Source: Aedes albopictus
Lineage: Eukaryota; Arthropoda; Insecta; Diptera; Culicidae
Direction: 5' to 3'
DNA: 64,000 nucleotides
Assembly: GCF_035046485.1 (NCBI RefSeq)
Contig: NC_085136.1
Span: 78,757,734 to 78,821,733, forward strand
Part shown: piece after piece, positions 1 through 12,255 of the stretch
Layout: every line of letters begins with the position of its first letter
How positions within the stretch are numbered: position 1 is the stretch's first letter
Made by a program: the position numbers and the translations under genes
The notes under the pieces: model-generated
Database searches by the model: none
What the model saw: the letters and a program-made list of their open reading frames with translations, nothing else
Told to the model about the DNA's origin: nothing

Positions 1-238
<238 letters not shown>

Positions 239-383
239 GGTGATCTGGTGATCTATCTGGTGGTGGTTCTGGAAGCGAGGAGACTAAGGTGACGGTATCA
301 TCGTCTCTTGGATGAGGCCAATATCCGATAAGGTATCAAGATGCGATGAGGCCGGGTGCCAATAGTCGTAAAGATACCGAGAG

Positions 384-1245
384 GTGGGGAGGGAACCAAT
401 ATTCGGTGAGGATCTAGTTAGAATCTCGAGGGACCTGCGTCAGGACCAGACCCAGGAGGAGTACGGTGACCAGGTAGAGCTCGGGACGCATCGGATTCGA
501 GTGTGTGATGAGGAAGAGTATTGGAGTAGGTACCCTTTGGGATACATCACACAGCTCAGTGGTCGAGAATCGATTATCGACGTCACCTTCTGTAGCCCCG
601 TACTCGCGGGGAACATGAACTTGAGGGTTTGCGACGGATACACTCACAGTGACCACCAGAAGGTCCGGTACAGAATCGGAGTACGTTCACGGAGTGCACG
701 GACATGAAAGCAACCTCGCGATCGAGTGTGGAAGACGAAGCAGTTGATCAAGGAGCTCTTCATCGAAGCTCTCAGAAGAGAAGATCCGGGATCGGATCTG
801 AGGCCCGAGGAGTTAATGCTGCGAGCTGTGAAAGCTACTTTGAAGGAGGAAGCGAAGAGTTATCGTCGAAGAGTTGTTCTACGGCCATGAAAACCAGGAG
901 ATAAATATCTCCAACGACGGGCTCATAGCATCGGCCAAGAACATGAAGGCAAAGAAAGCCTTCGGTCCGGATGCTATTCTCAACATAGCGCTGAGAACAG
1001 CTATCGAGGCCAACCTAGATATACTACGGACATCACTGCAGATCTGCCAAGATGGGGAAGTTTTCCGTCTCAGTGGAAGAGACAAAAACTGGCACTGCTA
1101 CCGAAATCAAGCAAGTCCCTGGTGAACCAACTTCATTCCGGCCAATATGTGTGCTGGATACGCTCGGCAAGCTGCTGGAAAGAGTCATCCTTAATAGACT
1201 GACAACTTTCACAGAATGAGAGCAGGGTTTGTCGGGGATGCAATG
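384..1245 (+). mobile_element. Degenerate non-LTR retrotransposon fragment (R1/LOA-like EN-RT)
   Basis: Two pieces of one polyprotein are legible on the plus strand. At 384-707 a frame carries the C-terminal part of an APE-type endonuclease with the THSDHQ motif (the S-D-H catalytic triplet position). At about 915-1245 the frames give a KKAFGPDAI stretch, matching the KxPGPDG motif that opens the reverse transcriptase of R1/LOA/I-type elements, followed in another frame by ICVLDTLGKLLERVILNRL, the next conserved RT block. The copy has frameshifts and stops and ends before the catalytic FADD block, so it is dead. The clade assignment rests on motif style only. Confidence 0.7.
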
Positions 1246-1261
1246 ATAGTGCGTCATATTC

Positions 1262-1267
1262 TTTATT
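1262..1267 (-). promoter_or_regulatory. Candidate polyadenylation signal of the MFS gene
   Basis: TTTATT on the plus strand reads AATAAA on the minus strand about 145 nt downstream of the MFS stop codon, a normal 3'UTR length. A second AATAAA at 1397-1402 is only 10 nt past the stop and is less likely to be used. Confidence 0.4.
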
Positions 1268-1411
1268 TAGGTATGATTGAAAAATGACGGCAATAACCTG
1301 GTTCTTTCTGTACAAACCGTAAAATTTACTAATTCGCTTTACTTTACCGATCCCAATACTTGTCCCATTAAAATATTCGTTTTTTCGCTCGTTTCGTTTA
1401 TTAACTTAAAT

Positions 1412-2712
1412 CTATCGAAATATAATTCTAAAATTGCACACCAACCACACACTCCCGCTGAAGCAGTAAACAAGCAACAGCGTCAACAGTACGTTATCTA
1501 TCCTACAGTAGATATAAGCTACATTAGTTAAGCCGGCTATCGCTACCACTAGCAGTCCGCTCAGCAGACAGAGGGCACCCTTCGCCAGGCTCCACTGGCG
1601 GCCGTTGAACTTCCGCTTGATGACCAGATCCTGATAGGAGCAGGTGATCGCGTGCCCCACGCCTATCAGAATGCACCCGGACACGGTCCAGAAGCTCGAT
1701 TTGGTCGAGTACACGCAAAAGTAGCCGAACGCTTTGAACAGAATGCTGAATATGAGTAGCTTATCTTGCTGTTTGCGAAGCTTGATGTCGCACCAGAGCA
1801 GAAGAAGGGAAAACGTCGCCCACGAAGCGGAGATAATGACGAGCGATAGTAGGAGCATTTGCCGCGGCTTGGTCCGGTGGTTGTAATGGTGGGACATAAA
1901 TCTCGGTAGCACTGTCAGGAAAAGCACAAATATGCAGACATCGCTGGATTTGAGGAGCAAACAGCTGTAGAACTTTAGCTCCCTGACTGAATACCGCAAC
2001 GATTTCATGATTCTGGTGTTGAAATTTTGTCGTACATGTATGCCGCGATACAGCTCAGCGATCGATATGAGTATCTGGCTCAATGTGAGCCACTTTGTCT
2101 TATCAGCTGCCTTGACAGGTTGCACGTTCACAATGACCTCTGCGCCATTCTCCGAGACGGTGTCCTCTTCCTCCTCGATGATAATTTCCAGTATCTCAAC
2201 CCCATCGTGATTGTAGCACTTGCCTTCCCTGCTTAGCAGGTCATCGTCGCAGTCTGCGTCTAGGACGGTCGGAATTTCCGGTTCTTCCTGTCTGCTGTAG
2301 TTGGCCGGATTCTTCCAGCTCATCATCGACATTTGTTCAGCTTCTGGATTCGACTGTGTCGGAAAAACGGCTTCCACGCCGGTAAAGTTCTTTGCCACAT
2401 CGTTGTAGAACGATTCGTTACCCTTTTCGGTAATCTTAATGAACGAGTCTTGGTCCAGCTTCAGAAAATTTTTCTCGTTCTCTATGAGGATGGTAATGGG
2501 AACGAGATTGAGTAGAACTCCTCCGAGCAGCGCCAGCAAGGCCCCGAAAATATAGTCCTTCCACGGGCAGTGGAATATAACCAACAGGAACATCAGGGTC
2601 ATGGACTGACCGAACGAATGCAGGAACTTTATGACGAACATTTCCGTCTTGGCGTTGAAGATCTTCGCCAGGACTTTCCACATTTTAGAGAACACCAAGT
2701 GATAACCGTATC
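1412..2712 (-). CDS. MFS gene, terminal coding exon
   Basis: Terminal exon of the transporter, 1301 bp and open throughout. It starts after acceptor AG (2713-2714) with GATACGG and stops at 1412-1414. It carries the C-terminal helices and the central acidic loop. Confidence 0.8.
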
Positions 2713-3048
2713 CTGTGGACAACAGACAACTTCATTACTCAAAACTTTACTTCAAAATAGTTTACAACTTCAATGCTAACCTCCTACCACGCTGTAGAGT
2801 AGTACGATCGCCTGATAGGTCCCCCGGTCGTCGCTGTACATGGCAACCAAGCCACTGGCCGTGACTCCGACGCATAGGAAACCAATGCCCACGAGCATCG
2901 AGCGGGTGTTGTTGAGGTTATGCCTTACGAACAGGGCCCGGTGGATGAGATTGAAGCCGTACAGCATGGCCGATGGGCAGATGAGCAGCAGCTCGACGTT
3001 GTCGATGAGGATCACGCCGAAAAAGTAGATCGGCGAGAAGATGATGAC
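1412..3048 (-). CDS. MFS / SLC16 (monocarboxylate-transporter-like) membrane protein, last two exons
   Basis: A minus-strand gene whose 3' part is present. Exon 2781-3048 follows an acceptor ...TTGCAG and ends at donor GTTAGC. Exon 1412-2712 follows acceptor TTGTCCACAG and runs to a TAA stop. The 68-bp intron is phase 1 and joining gives 522 codons plus stop. The product is strongly hydrophobic: TM helices lie in the first exon and the first ~100 residues of the second, then an acidic hydrophilic loop of about 120 residues (a run of EEEED), then a second cluster of roughly six helices ending NFRIIFR. This 6+6 layout with a long central cytoplasmic loop fits SLC16-type transporters, as does the GGYGYHLV helix start, where family members have GGxGxGLxY. 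Substrate cannot be inferred. The start codon and N-terminal helices lie in upstream exons I could not find. Another MFS subfamily is possible. Confidence 0.72.
2781..3048 (-). CDS. MFS gene, penultimate coding exon
   Basis: A 268-bp exon between acceptor AG at 3049-3050 and donor GT at 2779-2780. It starts in phase 0 with VIIFSPIYFF and encodes about three hydrophobic segments ending LLYSVVGG, which continue in frame into the terminal exon. Confidence 0.78.
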
Positions 3049-3239
3049 CTGCAATGAGCGAATCGGTAGGTTGAGTTGAAAAAGAACTCAAACGAGTTGG
3101 TGGCATATTTTCTAACAGAAAACACTTATTTCACAGAACTTCGTGAAAAGTCGAATTAGAGCTGAATAAAAGAGAGTTGACAGAGAACCCATTCAATCGC
3201 CCTCATAAAACAAATCGAAGTACAAGCATGAAACCCACT

Positions 3240-3895
3240 GAAAATCCTCTGAAACATCTGACATGCCTCCCCTTAAAACCTCAGTAACGCCCCTGAGACT
3301 CTCCAAACTCCCCAAAACGCCTCTGAAACCATTTGTAACGCCTCTGAAAACCGATTAAAATCCTCAGAAACTTCAGAAAAAAACCTCAAAAACACCCTGA
3401 AATTCCTACGGACATCCTGTAACGCACCTGAGACCTTTCTGAGCGCCGTAGAAGTACTACGAAACTTCTGAAATGCATCCGTGAACCACCTGAAACCCCA
3501 GAAGATCTCCTGTAACGCCCCCGAAACTCCCCAAAACACCCCTGAAACTACCGGTTACGCCTCTGAAAACAACTGTGAACCCCCTCAAACTTCCAGAATT
3601 GTCTCCCAAACTCCCTGAAACACTCTCGGACTTCTTGAAACGCACCTAAGGCCCTTAAAAACCCCTGAAAACGCTTCTGAACCCCCTGTAACGCCTCTGA
3701 AGTCCGATGAAAATTCCCTGAAGCTTCTTGAAATGGCCCCGAAAGCCCCCTTGAACCCACTCAGACCCCCTTAAAACGCCTAAGATCCTTCGAAACCCTC
3801 GAAACGCCTCCAGTAACGCTTCAGGAAAATCCTCTGAAACGTCATGAAACATTCCAAAACCCCCTCGGATGCCCTGTAACGCACCGAAGCCCTAA
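3240..3895. repeat. Degenerate GAAACGCCTCTGAAAC-type minisatellite
   Basis: Repeated variants of CTGTAACGCCTCTGAAA and CCTGAAAC blocks occur across about 650 bp, for example near 3347, 3418, 3510, 3549, 3685, 3809 and 3870. Higher-order spacing is irregular. Overlapping minus-strand open frames here are a by-product of the low-stop repeat composition and are not genes. Confidence 0.75.
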
Positions 3896-3897
3896 GC

Positions 3898-3917
3898 CCC
3901 CCCCCCCCCCCCCCCCA
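3898..3917. repeat. Poly-C tract
   Basis: Run of about 20 C residues closing the minisatellite. Homopolymer length in an assembly is uncertain. Confidence 0.9.
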
Positions 3918-3919
3918 CC

Positions 3920-4098
3920 TGGTCTACAGGTTTTTTTAATTCGAGCCGTGTCAAGATTATCAATAAATAATAATTAAGTTTCGCCAAGTATCTAAATCTC
4001 TAAGAGTACCACTTTAATCTTATCATAGAATTTTACACCTAATAAGAAGTTGAATTTCTAAATTGTGTGATTCTTATTCATGCAAAAATAACATGCAC
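3920..4098. other. AT-rich spacer, nothing recognised
   Basis: No coding, RNA or repeat structure stands out between the poly-C tract and the 12-bp satellite. Confidence 0.4.
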
Positions 4099-4099
4099 A

Positions 4100-5467
4100 T
4101 TTTTCGGATATTCCTCGCACGATTCCTTCAGATTTTTTTACAGATACTTCTGCAAGGATCCATCGACGAATTCCTCCAGCAATTCTCCCATAGCTTCCCT
4201 CAATTCTTCCATCATGGATTCCTACAGAGTGTTCTTCTAGAATTCCTGTAGGGACCAGCCATTCCTCCTGGAATTTCCCCTGGGGTATAATTTAGAGGTT
4301 CCCTTTTTAGGGTTTTCTGCAGGTATTTCTTCTGAGATTTATTCACGGATTTCCCCATATATTTTTCAAAAATTCTGCAAGAGATCGCTAAAATAATTCC
4401 ATATGGAATTATTCGAAATTTTTGTAAGAGTTTCTTCCAGGATTTTTTTTCCACAGAATTTTACCACAAATTATTCAAAAATTCCTTAAAAATTTTGTAT
4501 AAACAATTCTCTAGAATTTCATCTAAGGATTCCTTCAATGATTCGTCCAAAAATCACTGCAGACATGGAATTCTTTTCTAGGTATTTCTTCGTTAAGAAT
4601 GCTCTCTTGGGATTTCCTTAGGAATTTCTCATGGTATTGCTTCCAGTATCCCTCAAGGAATTTCTTCAGGAATACTTGCATTCAAGAATTCCTCCAGAGA
4701 TTCACTCGAGAATTCTTTCTGTGTTTTTTCAAAAACAACATCAGGAATTATTCAACGAATTCCTCCAAGGATTCCCCTAGAAACTCTCGCTGGGATTTCT
4801 TTAGGAATTCCTCCTGGAATTTATTCAAGAACTGCACAAGGAATAATTACTCCATGACTTCCTCTATGAACTGTTCCGAGATTCCCTTAGGAATTCCTCT
4901 TGGGATTGTTTCGGGGATTCCACCTGGGGTTTCTTCAGGAATTCCTCCAAGGATTCCTTAAGGAACTGCTATAGGGATGCCTACAGGAGTTCCTTCGCGA
5001 ACTCTACTAAGGATTCCATCAGGGTTTCTCCGAGAATTCCTTCTGTGATTTCTTCAGTTCCTCCTCCTGGGAATTCTTCGGAAACTTCTCTTGGAACTCT
5101 TTCATAAATTCTTCCTGGAACACCTCCAGAAATTTCTCCAGGGATTTCTCTTTCGATTACTCTTGGAATTCCTCCGCGAATTTAAGAATTCTCCCATGAA
5201 TTCTTAAGGGAATTTTTGCAGGGATTCATCTGAAAATTCCTTCAAGAATTCCAATAGAGATTCCTCTAGAAGTTCTTGTAGAGATTCCTCCAGGAATTCC
5301 TACAGGCCTTACTCCAGAAATATCCTTGGGGGTTCCTCAAAGAATTCCTCTTTGAAATAATAGTGAATCTTCAAGAAATTTCTCCAGAGATTTCTCTAGG
5401 GATTCCTCTTGGAATTCTTCAGGGATTATTTTTGGAATTCCTCCAAGGATTTCTGCAGGAGTTACTC
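4100..5467. repeat. Degenerate 12-bp satellite (GGAATTCCTCCA), left block
   Basis: Imperfect tandem copies of a 12-bp unit around AGGAATTCCTCC, with GGGATT and GGAATTTCTCC variants. The unit contains the palindrome GGAATTCC. Plus-strand translation gives four-residue repeats such as GIPP and GISP, so the long open frames are explained by the repeat. It resumes beyond the MITE at 5468-5720. Confidence 0.88.
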
Positions 5468-5720
5468 CACAGACAAACAGACGTAACACTCTGATAATTC
5501 ACATCGTACACCGATTCAACGGTCTTTTTCAAAATTTGATAGTTGGCCAACTGCCCAACCGTGGCGCTCGCATCGTTTTTGTTCGAGTTTGACGTTTGCT
5601 CACTACCGCCACCTAGTTGGTGGTCGGCCAAACATAGGCCTTTTAGCATTGGGCGAATATGTTTCCGTGACTATGATTTGAATCGAAAAATGTTCGAAGT
5701 GTTACGTCTGTTTGTCTGTG
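5468..5720. mobile_element. CACAGAC-family MITE, copy 1 (7-bp TSD GTTACTC)
   Basis: TIRs read CACAGACAAACAGACGTAAC and its reverse complement. The element interrupts the 12-bp satellite and is flanked by GTTACTC at 5461-5467 and 5721-5727. Internal sequence (TTTGACGTTTGCTCACTACC, ATTGGGCG) is shared with the copies near 38.3-38.7 kb. There is no coding capacity. Confidence 0.92.
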
Positions 5721-5727
5721 GTTACTC

Positions 5728-8640
5728 TAAGGATTCCTCCGAAAATTTATGCAGAAATTCTTCCAGGAATCCCTCCGAGAATTTATGCAGGGATTTCTCC
5801 ACGAATTCCTATAGTTTCTTCCAAGAATTTCTACAGAATTCCTACAGGCATATCTACAGTAATTCTTTCAGGAATTGCTCCAGGCATTCTTCTAGGAATT
5901 CCTTCATAAATTCCTTTAGGAAAACCTTTAGGGATTGCGCTCAGGATTCCTTCAGGAATACCTCCAGGTATTCCTCCAAAAGTTCCCCCAAGAATTCCTC
6001 CAGGGATTTCTATTGAGATTTCTGTATGGATTCCTCCAGGGGTTTATCTGGGCTTACCTTCTAGCATTCCATCAGGAAATCCTCCAGGGATTTCTCAGGA
6101 ATTGACTCCCTTAAGAATTTCTCCAAAAATTTATCTAGGAATTACGCCAGGTATTCCTCAAGGGATACCTTCCGAAATCCCTCTAGGAATTGATCTAGGA
6201 ATTCTTCAAGGTATTCCTCCAGAAATTTCTCTAGGAATTTCTCCAGTAAATTCTCCAAGAAATTCTCCAGCGATTCCTTCAGAAATTTCCCCAGGAATTC
6301 CACCCGAAATTTATTCAGAAACCCTCCCAAGAATTCCTCTAGGGATCTGGATTTGCAAGATCTCCTCCAGAGATTCCTCCAGGAGTTCCGTCAGGGATAT
6401 CTTCAGGAATGTTTTAAGTAATTCCTCCAGGAATTACTCAAAGAATCCCCTCATGAATTCCTCCGGGAATTTATTCAGGAATTCCTCCAAGGGTTCTTCT
6501 AGAGACTTATCCTAAAACTGCTTCAGGAATTCTTCCTGGAATTCCTCCAGAAGTTTCTCTAGCAATTCACCCAGGGATTGCTCCGAGAATTCCTCCAGAA
6601 AGTTCCTCCAAGAATTCCTCTAGGGAATTCGTCAGGAATTCCTCCAGGGTTTTCACTTCAAATTTCTCAAAGGATTCCTCCAGGAATAGTCTCAGGAATT
6701 CCTCCAGGGATTTTTTAAAGAACTCCTTCAGGGATCTCTCAAGTATCGCTCCAGGAATTTCTCTAGGAATTCATCAAAAGATTCATTCAGAAATTTCTTC
6801 AGGGAATCCTTCCGGAATTACTCTAGGGAATCTTCCAGAAATTTCTCCAGAAATTCATCCAGGAATGTCTTAAGGGATTTTCAAGAAATCCACCTTGCTT
6901 CAGGATTTTTTAAAGAATTCCTTCAGGGATCCCTTCAGATATTCTCCCTACATATTCTCAAAGGATTCCTCCAGAAATTCCCCCGGGAATTCCTCCTGAG
7001 ATTCCTTCAAGGATTCTCTATGAGATTCTTCTAAGAATTGCTTCAAGGATTCATCCAGAAAGGAATCCTTTCAGAAATGTCTCCAAGGATTTCTCCTGGA
7101 ATTCATCAAAAAATTCTTCTAGGAATTGCTCCAGAAATTTCTTAAGGGATCCTCCCAGATTTCCTCTAGAGATTACTACAGGAATTCTTCCATGGATTTC
7201 TCCAGGAATTCTTCTAGGATTTTCTCCAGGGATTCCTCCAGGAAATTCTACAGTTAGTCTTCCAAAAATTCCTTCAGAGATTCCTCCAAGAATTCCTCTA
7301 GGAATTTCTCCAGGAATTCCTCCAGGGATTCTTGCACGGTCTCCTCCTTAAATTCCTCCTTCAGGAATTCTCCCTGGGATTTCTCCAAGGATTTTCCCAG
7401 GGATTGCACCGGGAACTCTTCCACAGATTGCTCCACGAATTCCTTCGGTGATTCTTTCATAAATTCTCGGGATCTCTTCAAATAATTATTCAGGGGTTCC
7501 TTCAGAAATTTTAGAAATCTTTCCATCATCTTTTTCAGGGATGCACCCAAGAATATCTCCTGGATTACCTGAAGATTTCGAGGAAGTCTTCCTACGATTA
7601 GTATTGTAGTTCTTTAAGATAATTTTAGATAAAAGCATACAGGAACCAGGAATTATCTCCAAAAAAATCTTCTAGGAGTTCATCCACGGATTTGTTCAGG
7701 AATCCATCCAAGAATTTCTTCAATACACCCTGCAGCTCTTGCAAAAGAATTCCTTCAGAAATTCGTCCTGCGATTTTTTCAGGAATATATCCTGATATTC
7801 TTTTTTTACTCCAAGAAACCCTTCAACCCATTGATTTTTTCAGGAACTCCTCGAGAGATCTCTCTAGGAGTTTTTCCAGGGATGTTTTGAAGGTGTTCCT
7901 TTAGAAAGCTCTTCAGACATTCTTCCAAAAATTTATCAAGTGAATCCTTCAGAAATTCCCTCGGGAATGCCTCAAGGGTTTCCTTCATCGATTGTTTTAG
8001 GATTTCTTCAGGAATTTTATCAGAGATCTCCTTCCGAAAAGTGTATTCCTCCGGAAATTTCTCTTGGAATTTCTCTAAGAAGTTTCCTAAACATTTTCCA
8101 GGGATTCCTTCAGGAATCCCTACAGCATTTTCTTCGGGAGTTTATTTAGGGATTCCATCAGGATTTTTTACCATGAGTTCTATAGCGCAGGTTTTGGTTG
8201 AGCAGTAGTCATTGTGACTTAATTTGAACAAATAAGTCCTAACATGCTAGAAACGCATTCAGACATTACTTCGAGGAACTCACCTAGGGAAGACTCTTTT
8301 GGAATTCTACCAGGGTTTCGTCCGGGAATTTCTGTAGGAAATGCATCATGAATTTCTCTTGGAATTCCTTCTAAAATTCCTCCAGACATTTCTTTTGAAT
8401 ACATTCCAGCGATTTTGTCCAGGAATTCCTCCGGGTGAATTCCATACTTTTTCTAGAAATGCATTATTTGAGAGTTCTCTGGAAATACCTCCATAAAATT
8501 ATTCAAGCATTTCAAGGGATTCTTGCTGGGATACCTTGAGGGTTTCCTCCAGTGATAGTTTCAAGGCTTTCACGAGAATACCTTCAAGAATTCTTCCAAG
8601 GATCTTTCCGGAAATACATAACACGATATTTCTACAGCAT
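5728..8640. repeat. Degenerate 12-bp satellite, right block
   Basis: Continuation of the GGAATTCCTCCA array. Divergence rises toward 7560-8640, where only short runs such as CAGGAATTCCTC remain. Total array length with the left block is about 4.3 kb. Frames rich in N/S/R or I/P/G are translations of this repeat. Confidence 0.87.
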
Positions 8641-8986
8641 TATGCTCTGGAATGTTCTACTAAAGAAACTGTTGAAGAAAATTATGAACAAAATTCTAGG
8701 TTAGTACAAAAAAGGGTTCGCAATTTCCAAAAGAGCTTAGCTTTACGAAAGTTTTGTGGATTTAACTTTTAAAAAAATATCCCGAAAGAATTATTGCACG
8801 AGTAAAGAAAAATCCTTAATCTTCCAGAAATTGGTCACTGACTAATGAAGGATTAAATAATGCTTTTAGAATATAATGTTTTTATATTCAATCTCATCAT
8901 GTTGCGTTTAGTTATGAAAGAGCTAGTAGGTATAAATATGCTAAGGGAGCTCGCCCCCCCTGACTGAAAAACTAGCTACGCCCTTG
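8640..8986. other. AT-rich junction between satellite and RTE element
   Basis: No gene or RNA signal recognised. A GCCCCCCCTGACTGAAAAAC string at 8950 marks the approach to the RTE fragment. Confidence 0.4.
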
Positions 8987-10242
8987 CTACTGAGCGCTGC
9001 ATACAACACTCTCAAACTTTATGCCACCGTCTATCACCGATTGCAACAGAGTTCGTGGGATAATATCAGGCTGGATTCATGGGTGAACGTGCTACAACGG
9101 GTCAGATGTTCGCCATTCGCCAGGTGTTGCAGAAATGCCGCGAATACAACGTGCCCACACATCACTTGGTCATCGATTTCAAATCGACGTATGATACAAT
9201 CGATCGAGACCAGTTATGGCAGATTATGCACGAATACGGATTCCCGGATAAACTGACACGATTGATCAAGGCGACGATGGACCGAGTGATGTGCGTAGTT
9301 CGAGTATCAGGGACACTCTCGAGCCCCTTCGAATCTCGCAGAGGGTTACGGCAAGGTAATGGTCTTTCGTGATTGCTGTTCAACATTGCTTTAGAGGGTG
9401 TAATAAGAAGAGCGGGGATAAACACGAGTGGAACGATTTTCACCAAGTTCGTTCAGCTGCTTGGTTTCGCTGATGACATTGATATTATAGCTCGCAGATT
9501 TTAAACGATGGCGGAAACGTACATTCGACAAAAGAATAAAGCCAGGCGAATCGGACTAGTCATTAATGTGTCGAAGACAAAGTACATGTTGGCTTTGGGC
9601 TCCAGGGAAAAATCACCGTGCCCGCCACCCTGAATTCCTATCGACGTTAATGAAATCGAGGCGGTTGAAGAATTCGTGTACTTCGGCTCACTGGTGACCG
9701 CCAACAACGACACCCGCAGAGAAATTCAGAGACGCATTATGGCAGGAAAACGAGCTTATTTTGGACTCCGCAGAAGTCTACAATCGATCAAAGTTCGCCG
9801 TCACACTAAGTTAACTATCTAAAAAACGCTGATTAGACCGGTAGTTCTCTATGGGCACGAAACATGGACTCTACGTGCAGAGGACGAACGCTCCCTTGGA
9901 GTTTTCGAACGGAAGGTGTTGAGTACCATCTACGGCGGAGTGCAGATGGAAGACGGGACTTGGAGAAGGCGAATGAACCACGAGCTGCATCAGCTGCTGA
10001 GAGAACCAACCTTCGTCCACACCGCGAAAATCTGGAGGCTACGGTTGGTGGGTCACGTCATCAGGATGTCGGATAGCAACCCGACTAAAATGGTTCTCTA
10101 GAGTCATCTGACCGGTACAAGAAGACGTGGTGCGCAGTGAGCTAGGTGGGTCGATCAAGTGGAGGACGATCTGCGGACCCTTCGCAGAGTGCGGAACTGG
10201 AGACACACTGCCATGGACCGAGTAGAATGGAGAAGAATCCTA
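8987..10242 (+). mobile_element. RTE-clade non-LTR retrotransposon, 5'-truncated copy 1
   Basis: Starts at the RT block LLSAAY and runs to the element's 3' end. Legible in shifting frames: IRQVLQKCREYNVPTHHL, VIDFKSTYDTIDRDQL (RT block with catalytic D), a QLLGFADDIDII block (catalytic YADD equivalent), SLVTANNDTRREIQRRI, and a C-terminal HTAKIWRLRLVGHVIRMSD. Several stops, including one after NGLS, make it non-functional. Copies at 51690, 54080-55930 and 56150-61200 belong to the same group; Aedes JAM1-like RTE is the nearest family I can name. Its last ~40 bp resume at 12823 beyond two inserted TIR elements. Confidence 0.88.
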
Positions 10243-12253
10243 CACTGAGAAAACTGATCTTAAGAAGGGCATAAGTTTGTCTTATGAAATTTCGACATAA
10301 GAAAAAGTTTTAATATCCATAAGAAATTCTTATGATATCATTTCATAAGACATCTTATGAAATATTTTTGCGCAATATTAAACAAAATCGCAACCTGGAA
10401 TCGAACCACCCAAGTAACAATTATACTTTTGTGGCAATCCTGAAGTAATTTCTAAGATAGAATAATAAAACTTAGCAATAAAGCTCTTTGTTCTGCAAAT
10501 CTGAGATAAAATAGGTATAAAACATCCATAAGACTAATCTGGCCCACTCTTCAGGAGATCTTCAAAGCTGCTTTTGAAGACTGCTTTGAAACTAGTTGTA
10601 TTTATGTACATGCGCTGATGATGGATTATAAGAACTTCATGAAACTATAACAAGAATATCTTGAGGCATGTTGATCTTTTAGCTGTCTTTCTCAAAAGTG
10701 TCAACAGTGCATAATAAATGAAATCTTTAACCTAAGCATTATGCGGATGCAAACAAGTTTTGTTTCATGGATGAAATAATAATTGAACTGCGAATTAATT
10801 TTCATCAAATTGAAATGGCTAAAACATTTAAATTGCCTGACAGATTATTGATGACAAGGAATCGAAATTTTCCGTGCCATCCTACTTTTTCGTTGATATG
10901 CCACCCAAAACATACTAAAATTACAAAGCGCCTCAAAAATAATATCAATCATTAATATACGAAGACATAAATTTCCTTTAAAAACAAAAGGCTACGCCAC
11001 TTTTTCAATTCTTTCTAAGCATGGCTGCCGTTCCAAGCGAACAAAACTCATGCAGCCGCCATCAATTGTTATTACCTTTAATCCAAACCCCCTCAAAACA
11101 ATGATGGAACCAAGTCACCTTGCATGAACGCTACAGCCTTTATTGAAGATTGCTTTTACTAGTTATGATCTTAAGGCAGATTTGTTCGTCTTAAATGAAA
11201 CTTATTCGTTTTATTCAAGAGTAACAGCCTTTGACAATTGTTTGTTTACGTTTTCGATGCTAGGAAGTTGTCTCTGTACATTTCGCGGTGTTTCGCGTCA
11301 AGATGTGCCAATTCTATTTTGTTTCCCTGTATTTTTGCTATTAATAATGAAGTGCTTCTTACTACAATTACACTATTTGGCATGAGCTTGAGCAGAGTCA
11401 CAGTAAGTACCCATTTCATTTTCGATTCGCATAGCTATGGCCTGTGTGAGAAACTGGTTGAAGGCAGGACGACAGCAGCCAGCTACTCGCATTTTTGATT
11501 GGCCGTAAAATCATTATTTCGTTGACATGATTACTTTTTAGCACAAGAATGGCTAAATTATCAGTGAGCAAACATGTTTATGTGTTTATATTTGCATGAG
11601 AAAGCGATTTTTCAACCAATTTGTTACATTCATTATTTGGATTGAAAAATAGTTCGTTGTCTTATCATTATTTCGCATAGTTCTTGTTCCAGAGTAATGG
11701 CTCTAGCTCAAGAATAGAAGGCTTCAAGAAGTTTTTAAAGGAGGATTAGCCAGATGAAATGCACTTGAATAAACGAAGCATAAACTTTTAATAAAATATG
11801 TTGATGATATGTGTTGAAAATAACTTCAAATACACCTTAAAACTTATTATAAGATTTAATGCTCTTGTAAATTCAGTTGTTTTATGCGCGAATTTCAAAA
11901 TTAACTTGAAGACAACTTAAAAACCGCAAACGAACGAAATTGTTTTCTCTTGATAAAAACAACTATAAATGTTCCATGAATTGGCCATGCTGTGATAAAG
12001 CTTCCATAAAAATAATCAAATCTGAAAGGAATTGAAATTGTTACTTGGGCAGGGACGTCGAGATCGGAGAACGCGTGCTTTACTGACGCGCCCATCGACG
12101 CTTCGAAAGTTGGAACTATTGAAGTGCAATAAAAATTTTGACTTTTCAGGATCAACGTTTCATTAGATATCTTATGATTTTCATAAGAGCCTTCTTATGA
12201 GATTTTTCATAAGACCGCTGTAATGAATTTCTTAAGAAATTTTTGCCTCAGTG
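10243..12253. mobile_element. TIR element A (CACTGAG ends, TA target) carrying an inner insertion
   Basis: Begins CACTGAGAAAACTGATCTTA and ends TTTTTGCCTCAGTG, flanked by TA at 10241-10242 and 12254-12255. Subterminal sequence is full of CATAAGA/TCTTATG inverted motifs. It sits inside the RTE copy: AATCCTA before it and TGTACAGCAG after element B join into the normal RTE 3' end. It contains a tRNA-like B box (GGTTCGATTCC, minus strand, near 10395-10407) split by the inner element at 10409-12049. No transposase found. Confidence 0.82.
10409..12049. mobile_element. Inner TIR element (CCCAAGTAACAATT ends) nested in element A
   Basis: Starts CCCAAGTAACAATT and ends with the reverse complement AATTGTTACTTGGG. 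A 2-bp CA duplication flanks it. It splits a tRNA-like segment that is intact in the neighbouring element B (12490-12570), which gives a paralogous empty site. About 1.64 kb and AT-rich; the small frames inside look random. Confidence 0.75.
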
Positions 12254-12255
12254 TA

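Noticed and set aside
4599..7988. Many 60-150-codon open frames rich in G/I/P or N/S/R
   Set aside because: They are translations of the 12-bp satellite; composition and periodicity follow the repeat, with no domain.
4100..8640. CRISPR-like array
   Set aside because: Units are contiguous 12-mers without unique spacers, in a eukaryotic context.
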